From Malania oleifera (taxonomy: Eukaryota > Streptophyta > Magnoliopsida > Santalales > Ximeniaceae), in NCBI RefSeq assembly GCF_029873635.1, contig NC_080420.1:121962719-122026718 (forward strand): DNA of 64,000 bases. The letters run 5' to 3'. Under the pieces are notes generated by a model. That model had not been told where the DNA came from and ran no database searches. It saw nothing but the letters and a program-made list of their open reading frames with translations. Both the position numbers and the translations under genes were made by a program. Shown piece after piece: positions 20,588 to 32,892 of this stretch (position 1 is its first letter; every line of letters begins with the position of its first letter).

Positions 20588-22903
20588 TGTAACACCCCGA
20601 CCCCGAGGGGCCTGGGATATTAACTTTTTACTACTGATTTACAGCGGAAGCAAATAAACTCAACTTTTATTCAAACCAGAGCGCTAATTATTCATGTTAC
20701 AATCACTTATTTCAAAAGAAGAAAATTACACAAACGTAAATATCTGAAATCATACTATATTTCTAATTAATCTTTATTTTTCTAATCCCCACCCGCATGC
20801 TTGCTAAGCCTGATTTCCGACATGTCCTTCAGAATTATCTGAAATAAAATATGATTGGGGTGAGACGACGCTCAGTAAGTAAATAAGATTATTATTAGTG
20901 TGTGGCCAAAATGAGCTTTTAAAGAATTTCGTAAAATAATATTTAATACTATAACTTCAAGACTGCTTTTAGAATAAACATAAATTTAAAAATTTCTGCA
21001 TAAAACTTTTGTCATCAATTTCAATAGTAAATTTTTACAATCATATACTATAACTGCTAAATTAAACTTTTAACTTTAAAACTGTAAAAATATTTAATGA
21101 TAAACATACATATACTTTTCCTTATACGTTTTCCTTAGATCGTCATTTAAGTACCAAAATGATCCTTTTCACGTAAACTTACACTTTTCCTTCAAATTAT
21201 CAGTAACTTTGTACACGTAATTAAATATGTATAAATATATATTATAAAAACCACCCTTAGGCCTGTTTGCCGTAAGTCATGTTTACCCCCATGACTGGGT
21301 TGTGCGGTCCGAAGACTGGACTTAGCTGGCTGGCCGACCAAACTAAATCAACGTACGTAAACTTTAAGTGAGATTTTCCTTATTAAGTCCTGGTCCGGAA
21401 CCAGGTGTGCACTCAGGAGAAATCCACTAACATAAATAACCACTCTGTAAACAGTGTGGGTGCACTCTGATCCGTATAAACTTTAAGCTGCGGTACCGAG
21501 CATCTGTAACTTTGAACTTTCGTTGCCATAAGGGGTTTGAAAATCATCTTATTATAATTTATGCAATTTAAAATAATATCGTGAAAATCTCATCTTTACT
21601 CATATTTACATAAAAAATGTAACGTAGAAATAAACTCATGCCACACAATTTTTGTGTTAAAAATATATATAATTTTATTTTTGAATAGAAAGAAATGCTG
21701 AAAATTTACCCGAAGGGATTGGAACATTTCTTAACCCAAAAATAGATGCAAGTATATTAAAGATAGAACTGGTATAATTAAATATGCGTAAAAATAAACT
21801 CATGGAAATTTTGTGGAACTAAGTAACATAATTAAAATTTACGTACAAAATAAGCTCGGGTATGAATTTAAAATAAAAAGAAACTAACATAATTAAAATT
21901 TACTTACCTTCTTCTTTTACCGTGTGCTACGAACACAATAACTATCTTTACGATATGAGATCGGAAATAGTGGGTGAGTGAGAACTTACTCAAAATTCTC
22001 ACTCCACCACAAATTCTTTCACTCACTAATCCTTCTCTTCCTTAGAAAATTGTTGTGAAAAATGAAGGTTGAGAGCTTCCTATTTATAGGAAAATTTTGG
22101 GGAAGAAATGGAATTTATAAAAATGTGGGGAGATTGGTGAAATTATAATTTTTTTAAAATTAAAGAATGGGCAAGGGATGGGCAAGGTATGGATTGAGTA
22201 TGGGATGGGGATGGAGGCCATGTGGGAGTGCTTGCCACCATTCCCATTAAATAAATTTTTAATTAATCACTTACCTAATTAATTAATCAATTAGTTAATT
22301 AATTATTTTATTATTTTATTATTTTTCTTAATCATTATTATAATTATTATTATCATTGTTATTACTTTTAAACTATTTTGAGTATTTATTTATTTTATTA
22401 TTTATTTTTGAACAAGAATTAAATTTGAATTTTGAAAACTCATGTGGGCCCCACACAACTTCGAGACCCGAATGGATCCTACGTAACTCGAATAATTCTT
22501 ATACGATTTTATGCATCCTAAATAGCTTTGAGACTCGTGTAAACCTCCATACGGCTTCGGGACTCATGTGGGCCCCACACAGTCTTGTGGGCCCCGCATA
22601 TGATACGTACATTATTATTATTTTATCATATATTTCTACAAATTATGTCAGTCAAAACATTATTTTATGTACTTATTTACGTATATAAACAGTGTCTACC
22701 CTGTTTATCCTATGAAATTCCATTTTGACCAGGCCGACCTCCAGGGAGCGACTGAGCCGCAATGGTCTCTGAGCACTCGCTTAGACAAGGTCTTTCTTAG
22801 GCATCAAACATGGAATCGAGGATCCTAACAGAGAAGCACTTTTTTTTTTTTTATATACTAACTATTATTATTATTATTCATTTTTTTTTCTTGGGTTATT
22901 ACA
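20588..22903 (-). repeat. Element C LTR 2 (middle, chimeric)
   Basis: 2316 bp. From its left end to at least 22650 it carries LTR 3-type variants (CACCCCGACC, TTTTCCTTCAAATT, TTAAGCTGC, ATTTCTTAAC, AAATAGTGGG, TATGGATTG, ATACGTAC, GTCAGTCAAA). Near 22836 it carries the LTR 1-type GAGAAGCACT, where LTR 3 has GAGAAATACT. Thus left part = LTR 3, right end = LTR 1, as expected from crossover between a right LTR and a left LTR. It serves as 5' LTR of copy 1 and 3' LTR of copy 2. Confidence 0.93.
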
Positions 22904-22916
22904 TCCTCCCCTCCTT
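22904..22916 (-). other. Polypurine tract, C copy 2
   Basis: Minus strand AAGGAGGGGAGGA next to LTR 2, identical to the tract at 15847-15859. Confidence 0.9.
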
Positions 22917-22979
22917 ATAAAAATTTCGTCCTCGAAATTTACAAAGATTTAAATGAGTACCTTGTATAATGTTGTGCTT

Positions 22980-23576
22980 TTACCCGATCCTGCTATCGTC
23001 GAAAAGATGTGGGTATTTCTGGCGTATTTCTGCTTCTAGCTCCCATGATGCTTCCTCAATGTCGTGGTTGTGCCAGAGCACTTTTACCAATGAAATCTTC
23101 TTTGTGCGCAACTCCTGATCCTTCTTGTCTAAAATCTGGATTGGTACTTCTTCATATGATAGAGTGTCACTAACTTCTAACAACTCATAACTTATCACAT
23201 GAGAAGGGTCTGGGACGTACTTCTTTAACATTGAGACATGAAATACATCATGAATTCTCGATAGTGCAGGAGGTAAGGCAATTCTGTAAGCGACTGGACC
23301 AATCTTCTCAAATACCTCGAATGGTCAAATATACCTGGGGCTTAGTTTGCCCTTCTTCCCAAACCTCATGATTCTTTTCATTGGAGCTACTTTTAAAAAT
23401 ATTTTATCCCCCACTTCAAACTCCAACTCACGTCGACGGGTATTCGCATAGCTCCTTTGTCGACTTTGAGTGGTTTTTATTTTGTCCCGGATGAGCTTAA
23501 TTTTCTCAGAGGTTCTTTGTATAATCTCGGGACCTAAAATTCGTCGTTCGCCAACCTCATCCCAATATAATGGGGA
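22980..23576 (-). pseudogene. C copy 2 pol: integrase C-terminus and chromodomain
   Basis: Same content as the copy 1 segment at 15923-16519, including the TGA in place of Gly within YIGPFE (23325-23327). The chromodomain ends at TAA 22980-22982. No difference from copy 1 was noticed by eye. Confidence 0.9.
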
Positions 23577-24101
23577 TCAACACTTTCGGCCATATAACGC
23601 TTCATACGGTGCCATCTCTATGCTGGACTGATAACTGTTGTTATAGGCGAACTCAACTAATGGTAGATACTGAATCCAACTTCCTTTGAAATCCAGTACA
23701 CAAGCTCTCAACATATCCTCCAATATCTGAATGGTTCTCTCTGACTGTCCATCAGTTTGAGGATGAAATGCTGTGCTGAAGGTAAGTCGTGATCCCAAGG
23801 CTCTTTGCAAACTCTTCCAAAATTGTGATGTGAATCGTGGATCTCGATCTGATACGATAGAAACGGGCACGCCATGTAGTCTAACTATCTCTTGAACATA
23901 TAATTCTGCAAGCTTGGTCATAGAGTAGTTAACTTTGATTGGAATAAAGTGAGCGGTTTTTGTTAGACGATCAACAACCACCCAAATGGCGTTCTGTCCA
24001 TGGAGTGCTGGAGGTAGCCCAGTTACAAAATCCATGGAGATGTGCTCCCATTTCCATTCAGGAATGTGGAGTGGTTGCAGTGGTCCTGCTGGTCTCTGGT
24101 G
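23577..24101 (-). pseudogene. C copy 2 pol: integrase catalytic core
   Basis: The D, D and E catalytic positions are all present ([23 protein letters not shown]). Bounded by the shared TAG at 24102-24104 and the shared TGA at 23577-23579. Confidence 0.9.
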
Positions 24102-25343
24102 CTAAGCCTTTACTTGCTGACAAGTAAGACACTGTTCCACAAATTGTGCAATCTCCCTCTTCATGTTATTCCACCAAAAAGACTCTCTCAAGTCCCTATA
24201 CATCTTCGTGCTTCCCGGATGCACTGTATACAGAGATCGATGAGCTTCTTCCAAGATTGTTCTTTTGATATCTTTGTCATTGGGCACACACAATCTAGTT
24301 TGGAATCTCAAAACTCCATCGTCAGAGATGTTAAAGTCTCCATTCAGTCCACTCTGTACCTTACCCATAATCTTCACTAGCTCTGCATCTTCCATCTGTG
24401 TAGCCTTAATCTTTTCTTGTAAGGTCTGTTGGATTACCAGAATAGCAATAAGAGCTTGATGATTTCCTTCTACTATTTCCACACCAAATCTTTCCAGGTC
24501 CATCATAATTTGATGTTGTGTCACCATTGCCGAGACTGACGCATTCATTGACTTTCGACTTAATGCATCTGCTACCACGTTGGCTTTTCCTGGGTGATAG
24601 TTGATGGCGCAATCATAATCTTTGATTAATTCTAACCATCTTCTCTGTCTCATGTTTAATTCCTTTTGTGTGAAAAAGTATTTGAGACTTTTATGGTCTG
24701 TGAAAATCTCACACCTTTCACCATAGAGATAGTGTCTCCAGATCTTTAATGCAAATACCACAGCTGCTAGCTCCAAATCGTGTGTGGGATGATTCTTCTC
24801 GTAGTCCTTGAGTTGTCGAGAAGCATATGCAATGACCTTCCCCTGTTGCATTAATACACACCCGAGCCCTTTCCGAGATGCATCACTGTAGATCACAAAA
24901 CCATCTTCTCCTGATGGAATTGTCAGCACCGGGGCAGTGATGAGTCGTTGCTTTAATTCTTGAAAGCTTTGCTCACATTCATCAGTCCATTCATACTTCA
25001 CATTCTTTCTTGTCAATCTCGTTAGAGGACCAGATATTTTAGAAAACCCTTCCACAAATCGACGATAATATCCTGCCAGACCTAAGAAACTCCTGATCTC
25101 ATGAACATTCTTTGGTCTCGCCCAATCCACTACTGCCTCTATTTTACTTGGGTCCACAGAAATACCATCCTTAGATATCACGTGCCCTAAGAATGCAACT
25201 CTTTCTAGCCAGAACTCACATTTCGTAAGTTTGGCATAGAGTTTCTTTTCTCTTAGTATTTTGAGTACTAGCCTCAAATGGTTCTCATGTTCCTGGGGGC
25301 TTTTTGAATAAATCAAAATATCATCAATGAAGACCACCACAAA
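24102..25343 (-). pseudogene. C copy 2 pol: reverse transcriptase C-part, RNase H, integrase zinc region
   Basis: Open from the FIDD catalytic box to the HHCC zinc region, as in copy 1. At the codon containing 24442 it has Ile where copy 1 has Asn. RNase H acidic residues (YSDAS, LELAA, VADAL) are in place. Confidence 0.92.
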
Positions 25344-27458
25344 TTAATCTAGATATTCATGAAAAACCCTATTCATAAGGTCCATAAAAGCAGCAGGAGC
25401 ATTGGTCAGTCCAAATGGCATGACTAAGAATTCATAGTGACCATATCTCGTTCGGAATGCGGTCTTTGGAACATCTTCTGATTTGATTTTCACTTGATGG
25501 TACCCTGATCGGAGGTCAATTTTAGAGAAGACTTGTGTTCCTTGGAGTTGATCAAACAAGTCATCTATGCGAGGTATTGGGTACTTGTTCTTAATGGTCA
25601 CTTTATTTATTTCTCGATAATCAATACACATTCTCATCGATCCATCTTTCTTTTTAACAAACAGTACTGGTGCTCCCCATGGTGACACGCTGGGTCTAAT
25701 GAATCCTTTGTCCAGCAACTCTTGTAATTGTTCCTTCAGTTCTTTCAATTCTACTGGTGCCATTTTGTATGGAGCTTTAGATATCGGTGTCGTCCCTGGT
25801 AGTAGGTCGATAACAAACTCGATTTCGCAATCAGGAGGTAGCCCAAGTAAATCCTTGGGGAATACATCCGAGAATTCCCTTACTATTGGGATATCCTCGA
25901 GCTTCAACTCTTCCTTTGGTGCCTCCACCACGCATGCTAGGTACCCTTGACATCCATTCAAGAGTAATCTCTTTGCCTGGATTGCCGACAATATTTGTGG
26001 TGAAGGGTATACACGAGTTCCATTGAACTTGTATTCTTGTTCTCCAGGAGGTCTAAACACCACCTCCTTATTATAGCAATTTATACTAGCATAACTAGAA
26101 GTTAGCCAGTCCATCCCAAGAATTACGTCAAACCCGTGCATATTAAATACTACCAAGTTAGCCGGTAGTATTCTTTCCTCAATACAAATTGGATAGCCTT
26201 TAAGTATTTTTTTACATACTACCGACGTTCCCATTGGTGTACCCACAGATAACTCAGTCTCTAATGGCTGAGTCTCTACCCCGCATATTTTAACATAAGC
26301 TGTAGATATAAAGGAGTGTGTGGCTCCAGAATCAAATAATACTACTGCTTTCTTGGAGAATATGGGAATAATACCTGTCACCACATCACTAGTATTTTCG
26401 GCATCTCTTGGAGTGAGGGCATAGACACGTGCCTGAGTGGTGTTCTGTTGATTGTTGCTTCGAGGTGCCTGGTTGCCTCCTCTTTGTTGATTTTGTGGGC
26501 ATTCTCGTTGCATGTGACTAGGTTCACCGCATCGATAACATACCCCTAGTCCGGCTCGACACTCTCCCCCATGTAATTTTTTGCATTTTGGACAAGGGGT
26601 GCCTTGTGCATTGTTTGGGTTTCTCGCTGTTTGCCCTCGCCCCACATTGCTGCTCCTATTGTTGCTGTTGTTGTTGTTGCTCCTTTTCCAAGGTCCTTGA
26701 TTTCTACCAGGGTGAGACCCTTGTGGCATGGGCCTCTTTCTCTGCTCGGATATCTCCGCACTCCTTTGTAGACTTTCTTCTGCCTTCGTTGCTTTGTTCA
26801 CCAATTGGGAGAAGTCTTCGAGCTCGAATACTGTTACCATCTCATAAATCCTTGAGGTCAATCCTTCTTCAAATTTTCGAGCTTTCTTTGATTCGTCTGG
26901 AACCAAATAAGATGCAAAACGAGATAATTCAATGAAATTTGCTGCGTATTGTTGTACATTCATATTTCCTTGTTTCAACTCCAAAAATTCCCTGGCTTTA
27001 GCATCTCTGGTGGTTTTGGGGAAAAATCGTTCAAAGAAGACTTCCTTAAAACGCTCCCACGTAAGGACGGTTGGATTTGGTCCTTCCTCCAAGAGTAACT
27101 TTTTCGAGTTCCACCAACGTTTGGCTTCACCAATCATTTTATAGGCTGCATATAGCACCTTCTGTTCGTCCGTACAATGAAGGACTCGTAGTATTTCTTC
27201 CATTGCTTGCATCCAATCTTCTGCAGCAATTGGATCGGCTTTTCCCTCAAAGGTCGGAGGGTGCATTCGATTGAACTGTTCAACCGAACAACCTCCATGG
27301 GTTGGTGGATCATTCCGATCCTTGGAGTTCCGCAGAAGTTCCTTCATGACTTGTGCCACGTCACGCAACACTGTAGTAGCATTGATGTCTTCTCCATTGC
27401 GAGTACTCGTATTATTCTCGTTTCCTTCAACACTTACGTTGTTGTTCCTTGGGTCCAT
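25344..27458 (-). pseudogene. C copy 2 gag-protease-reverse transcriptase, 704-codon open frame
   Basis: The longest open frame in the window. It starts [12 protein letters not shown] at 27458. In order: capsid (about residues 60-200), zinc knuckles [12 protein letters not shown] and [14 protein letters not shown] (about 295-335), retropepsin [14 protein letters not shown] (about 370) and the reverse transcriptase palm up to NRVFHEYLD. It ends at TAA 25344-25346, where element B has a Gln codon (YLDQFVVV), just before the catalytic FIDD. It is therefore a truncated Gag-Pol that may still give Gag and protease but no active polymerase. The gag-pol frame is single, as usual for this lineage. 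Confidence 0.93.
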
Positions 27459-27629
27459 TCTGAGGGAAAGGACTAGAGTTATTTTAAAATCATAACCTCA
27501 TTTTTAAAATTTTATCAAATTTATAGGCAAAAGAAAAACATCCTAATTTACCCGTTCTTACCCACATCATGGTTATGCCTATGGTCTGGTAAAATTATTT
27601 CTTAAAGTCTACAGAACCTATAACCTATT

Positions 27630-27641
27630 GCTCTGATACCA
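27630..27641 (-). other. Primer binding site, C copy 2
   Basis: Minus strand TGGTATCAGAGC, two bases inside LTR 3 (starts 27644). This is the primer site that a transcript from the outer 5' LTR would use. Confidence 0.92.
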
Positions 27642-27643
27642 AA

Positions 27644-29962
27644 TGTAACACCCCGACCCCGAGGGGCCTGGGATATTAACTTTTTACTACTGATTTACAG
27701 CGGAAGCAAATAAACTCAACTTTTATTCAAACCAGAGCGCTAATTATTCATGTTACAATCACTTATTTCAAAAGAAGAAAATTACACAAACGTAAATATC
27801 TGAAATCATACTATATTTCTAATTAATCTTTATTTTTCTAATCCCCACCCGCATGCTTGCTAAGCCTGATTTCCGACATGTCCTTCAGAATTATCTGAAA
27901 TAAAATATGATTGGGGTGAGACGACGCTCAGTAAGTAAATAAGATTATTATTAGTGTGTGGCCAAAATGAGCTTTTAAAGAATTTCGTAAAATAATATTT
28001 AATACTATAACTTCAAGACTGCTTTTAGAATAAACATAAATTTAAAAATTTCTGCATAAAACTTTTGTCATCAATTTCAATAGTAAATTTTTACAATCAT
28101 ATACTATAACTGCTAAATTAAACTTTTAACTTTAAAACTGTAAAAATATTTAATGATAAACATACATATACTTTTCCTTATACGTTTTCCTTAGATCGTC
28201 ATTTAAGTACCAAAATGATCCTTTTCACGTAAACTTACACTTTTCCTTCAAATTATCAGTAACTTTGTACACGTAATTAAATATGTATAAATATATATTA
28301 TAAAAACCACCCTTAGGCCTGTTTGCCGTAAGTCATGTTTACCCCCATGACTGGGTTGTGCGGTCCGAAGACTGGACTTAGCTGGCTGGCCGACCAAACT
28401 AAATCAACGTACGTAAACTTTAAGTGAGATTTTCCTTATTAAGTCCTGGTCCGGAACCAGGTGTGCACTCAGGAGAAATCCACTAACATAAATAACCACT
28501 CTGTAAACAGTGTGGGTGCACTCTGATCCGTATAAACTTTAAGCTGCGGTACCGAGCATCTGTAACTTTGAACTTTCGTTGCCATAAGGGGTTTGAAAAT
28601 CATCTTATTATAATTTATGCAATTTAAAATAATATCGTGAAAATCTCATCTTTACTCATATTTACATAAAAAATGTAACGTAGAAATAAACTCATGCCAC
28701 ACAATTTTTGTGTTAAAAATATATATAATTTTATTTTTGAATAGAAAGAAATGCTGAAAATTTACCCGAAGGGATTGGAACATTTCTTAACCCAAAAATA
28801 GATGCAAGTATATTAAAGATAGAACTGGTATAATTAAATATGCGTAAAAATAAACTCATGGAAATTTTGTGGAACTAAGTAACATAATTAAAATTTACGT
28901 ACAAAATAAGCTCGGGTATGAATTTAAAATAAAAAGAAACTAACATAATTAAAATTTACTTACCTTCTTCTTTTACCGTGTGCTACGAACACAATAACTA
29001 TCTTTACGATATGAGATCGGAAATAGTGGGTGAGTGAGAACTTACTCAAAATTCTCACTCCACCACAAATTCTTTCACTCACTAATCCTTCTCTTCCTTA
29101 GAAAATTGTTGTGAAAAATGAAGGTTGAGAGCTTCCTATTTATAGGAAAATTTTGGGGAAGAAATGGAATTTATAAAAATGTGGGGAGATTGGTGAAATT
29201 ATAATTTTTTTAAAATTAAAGAATGGGCAAGGGATGGGCAAGGTATGGATTGAGTATGGGATGGGGATGGAGGCCATGTGGGAGTGCTTGCCACCATTCC
29301 CATTAAATAAATTTTTAATTAATCACTTACCTAATTAATTAATCAATTAGTTAATTAATTATTTTATTATTTTATTATTTTTCTTAATCATTATTATAAT
29401 TATTATTATCATTGTTATTACTTTTAAACTATTTTGAGTATTTATTTATTTTATTATTTATTTTTGAACAAGAATTAAATTTGAATTTTGAAAACTCATG
29501 TGGGCCCCACACAACTTCGAGACCCGAATGGATCCTACGTAACTCGAATAATTCTTATACGATTTTATGCATCCTAAATAGCTTTGAGACTCGTGTAAAC
29601 CTCCATACGGCTTCGGGACTCATGTGGGCCCCACACAGTCTTGTGGGCCCCGCATATGATACGTACATTATTATTATTTTATCATATATTTCTACAAATT
29701 ATGTCAGTCAAAACATTATTTTATGTACTTATTTACGTATATAAACAGTGTCTACCCTGTTTATCCTATGAAATTCCATTTTGACCAGGCCGACCTCCAG
29801 GGAGCGACTGAGCCGCAATGGTCTCTGAGCACTCGCTTAGACAAGGTCTTTCTTAGGCATCAAACATGGAATCGAGGATCCTAACAGAGAAATACTTTTT
29901 TTTTTTTTTTTAATACTAACTATTATTATTATTATTCATTTTTTTTTTCTTGGGTTATTACA
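27644..29962 (-). repeat. Element C LTR 3 (right, 5' LTR on the minus strand)
   Basis: 2319 bp. Minus-strand TATAAATAG at 29136-29144, splice donor AAG|GTAAGT with G at 28963. It matches LTR 2 at all variants noticed except near the right end, where it has GAGAAATACT and a longer poly-T. It ends TTATTACA followed by the TGTAT target duplication and the resumed element B frame. Confidence 0.94.
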
Positions 29963-29967
29963 TGTAT

Positions 29968-30242
29968 TGTCCAGGATTCACGACGTATTTCATGTTGCTG
30001 TGTTGAGGAAATACGTCCCAGACCCTTCTCATGTCATCAGTTATGATGAGTTGGAGCTTAGTGATTCACTGGGATATGAGAAGGTATCAGTACAGATTCT
30101 GGATAGGAAAGTACATGAACTACGTAATAGGAAAATTCCTCAGGTAAAGGTTCTGTGGAGGAATCATGTAGTAGAAGAGGCTTCTTGGGAGTCCGAAGAG
30201 CAGATGAAACAAAGATATCCGCATTTATTTCAAGAGGTCTGA
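29968..30242 (+). pseudogene. Element B chromodomain (resumed after the C array)
   Basis: Continues element B pol with IHDVFHVAVLRKYVPDPSH, ISYDELELSDSLGYEKV, then the chromodomain VKVLWRNHVVEEASWE and KQRYPHLFQEV, ending at TGA 30240-30242. The join to the upstream part is 13532 to 29968, after removing one TGTAT copy. This segment is itself uninterrupted. Confidence 0.92.
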
Positions 30243-30495
30243 GTGGATAAAATGTAAGTAGTTAGGTAGTTTCTTTTGCAGGTACATGTAATGATTTGAA
30301 TAGTATAGTATTTTAGTTCTAGAAGAAGTTTCTTTTGTACATGTAATCTTCTAGGACTTGGAATGTAACCACGGTATTCCTTCGCCATATGTGAGGGTAA
30401 GTAATAAAACGAGTAGACCTTTTTTCCTGATTAAAGGATGGCGAGTTACGGAAACAGTAAATTTCGAGGACAAAATTTTTTTAAGGGGGAAGGAA
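30243..30495 (+). other. Element B 3' untranslated part and polypurine tract
   Basis: A non-coding stretch after the chromodomain stop. At its end are AAATTTCGAGGACAAAATTT and the purine-rich AAGGGGGAAGGAA, directly before TGTAGTAACC of the 3' LTR. This layout is characteristic of Tekay/Del-type elements. Confidence 0.85.
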
Positions 30496-30627
30496 TGTAG
30501 TAACCGAGAAAAATAAAATTTTTTTTAAAAAATAATAATAAAATAAAATTAATTAATTAAATTAACAAGTAAAATGAATAGTATGATAAGGAAAATATAT
30601 ATATATATATATAAATATTGAAGCATT

Positions 30628-30695
<68 letters not shown>

Positions 30696-30863
30696 AGTAA
30701 GTTATTATGATATGCATTTAATATATAGGTTAAAGGTATATATATATATATATATATAGAAAGTGTGAAAACTTCTTCAAGAAGCTTTACTTTAATTAGT
30801 GATTACTATATATAAAATATAACTCAAGCTTCTTCAAGAAGCTTGCTTAGATTTTTTGGAAGT

Positions 30864-30928
<65 letters not shown>

Positions 30929-32837
30929 CGACTCTCTCTCTCTTCGATTTTGAGCTAGTTTTACGCCAGATCGACAAACTGAAGCCACCACGACGCTCCT
31001 GACGAAGTTCTCTACAAGTCTGCCGGAGCGGATCGTCAGGGAAACGAAGTTAGATTTCATCCCAAATCCAAGGTAAGATTTTATATTCAATATTTAGATT
31101 TTTGACAGTTGAAGAAAGTGATATACGCGTAAAAATACTAAACTTTAATACTGGAAATTTTCAGTTCCAGGGGTGTTGATTGGGAATGTTGGGAATCATC
31201 TCTAAGTTGAGGTAAGACTTTTTAAGTCGAATTTGACTTAGTGGTAGTTATAGAAAATATTGTACGTACGAAAATACTAAAATTTAATTCTGCGAGTTTT
31301 CATTTTTAGGGTATTGAGTTGAGAACCTTGTGGATACGAGAAAGATTTTCTTAGGGGCTTTTCAAGAATCAGGTAAGGGGATAAACTAAGTTAGTTTTGT
31401 TTTGAGAAAATGCATGTATATATATATGTAGCGTCTGGTTTTAGGAAAAAAATAAATATATTTATATATATGATTTATATTTGGAAAATACTGTTTAAAT
31501 GATGATATGTTGAATACGTAGAAAATTTGTTTAGCGTGGCATGAGTATAAAAATGTTGTGAAATACTGTTTTCTAGGAATGGGGACGATATGGATTTCTA
31601 TAATGGAAAACCGGCGTACGGGCCGAGATATTTATATATATATATATATGTGATTTGCCGGTGTACGAGTCATGCTATGTGGATATGTTTGCCGGCGTAC
31701 GAGCCGGGTTATGTGGATGAGATTTGCCAGCGTACGAGCTGTGCTACGTGATTTGCCGGTGTACGGGCTGAGCTATGTGATTTGCCAGCGTACGAGCTAT
31801 GCTATGTGATTTGCCGGCGTACGGGCCAAGCTATGATAAAATGTGTAATTCCGGCGTACGAGCCGATGATTTTTATGAAATATGTATATGTGAGAAATGA
31901 TATGATTGATTTGATAATTATTGATATGAGATATCCAGGTATCACGATTTTAGTATATGTATATGATATCATAACCTGGTTGGCTTGGTCTAGGCTAGCA
32001 CTTACACGGTACCGTTGCTATGTGTCCACGATCCTCATGATCATGATATCTGTGTTAACGCCGCTGTACAGAGTGGTGTGAGATTGGATGGTCGATGTGG
32101 TTATTTTTAAGAAGTGTGCTGTTATCGCCCCTGGTGTACGGACCAGTCTGGGTAGACCCATCGGACCTACAGACTACTATTTGACTTGGCAGTGGTCGGC
32201 CAACCATTGTCACGTCCCGCCTTCGGGCCACACAACCCAATCATGTGGGGGTAATACATGACAACAGCCAGCTAACCTACCAGGATTATTTTTTATGTTA
32301 TTATTATTATGATATGAGATGAGAAATGTTTATGAAAATGCAGTATGTTCTGCCATGTTTTGATATGCATATGTTTTCCCAGATTTGATAAACAGTATTG
32401 AATATGTTATGTATGGTATATGTAGAACACAGAATACTCATGTTGCCACATACTGGTATTAGTTTATTTCCCTTACTGAGAGGTGTCTCACCCCTAAATA
32501 TTATACATTTTTTAGAAGCCCCTGATAGGAGAGCGAGAAAAGCCCCGCTGATCTAGATAAGTTGTTTGCCCTCTTTGGAAGGGTAAGTTTTTAGTAGGGA
32601 CAGTTAGGTTTTGTGGGGATTGTCCCTAGATTTCATTTTTGAGATGTATATACTGTGAGATAGTAATTGTAGTGACTCTGGTATGTGTTATGCACATTAT
32701 GATGAGATGTATATGATTTTATACTTTCTGCTGCGTAGGCTTCTGCTGTATGTTTTGTTATATCCCTGGTGCCTACAGGCCCAGGTGGATTGTGACCTGC
32801 TGAGCTGAAATGTATGATGTGATGATAATTTATTTAT

Positions 32838-32871
<34 letters not shown>

Positions 32872-32892
32872 AAAAAGGAGCAGGTCGTTACA
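30496..32892 (+). repeat. Element B 3' LTR
   Basis: 2397 bp, TGTAGTAACCGAG to GGTCGTTACA. Same feature order as the 5' LTR but a longer CT run (30866-30925) and longer TA tracts. The odd palindrome AAGCTTCTTCAAGAAGCTT recurs at 30826-30844. Spread substitutions between the two LTRs show that B is clearly older than C. Followed by target duplication CTCAA at 32893-32897. Confidence 0.93.

Larger units (their letters stand above)
13533..29962 (-). mobile_element. Element C: tandem Ty3/gypsy array, LTR-internal-LTR-internal-LTR
   Basis: A 16430-bp minus-strand insertion flanked by one perfect target duplication TGTAT (13528-13532 and 29963-29967). It has three LTRs (13533-15846, 20588-22903, 27644-29962) and two internal regions (15847-20587 and 22904-27643) that are almost identical. 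Removing it rejoins element B (LPPVL|SRIHDVFHV). Both internal copies share four premature stops in pol. By eye they differ by one extra C in copy 1 and a T/A at 17385/24442. One insertion followed by unequal LTR-LTR recombination explains the single TSD and the chimeric middle LTR. It is the youngest element here. Confidence 0.95.
6602..32892 (+). mobile_element. Element B: Ty3/gypsy chromovirus (Tekay/Del-like), carrying the C array
   Basis: A plus-strand LTR retrotransposon inserted in the pol of element A, with perfect 5-bp target duplication CTCAA (6597-6601 and 32893-32897). Order: 5' LTR 6602-8972, primer site 8975-8986, gag from 9276, protease, reverse transcriptase, RNase H, integrase to 13532, then (after the C array) chromodomain to 30242, polypurine tract 30484-30495, 3' LTR 30496-32892. 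Without C it is about 9.9 kb. Several in-frame stops and at least three frameshifts make it non-autonomous. Intermediate in age between A and C. Confidence 0.94.

Noticed and set aside
25344..27458. Treating C copy 2 as an autonomous, active element
   Set aside because: TAA just before the catalytic FIDD box and three further stops in pol exclude a complete polyprotein.
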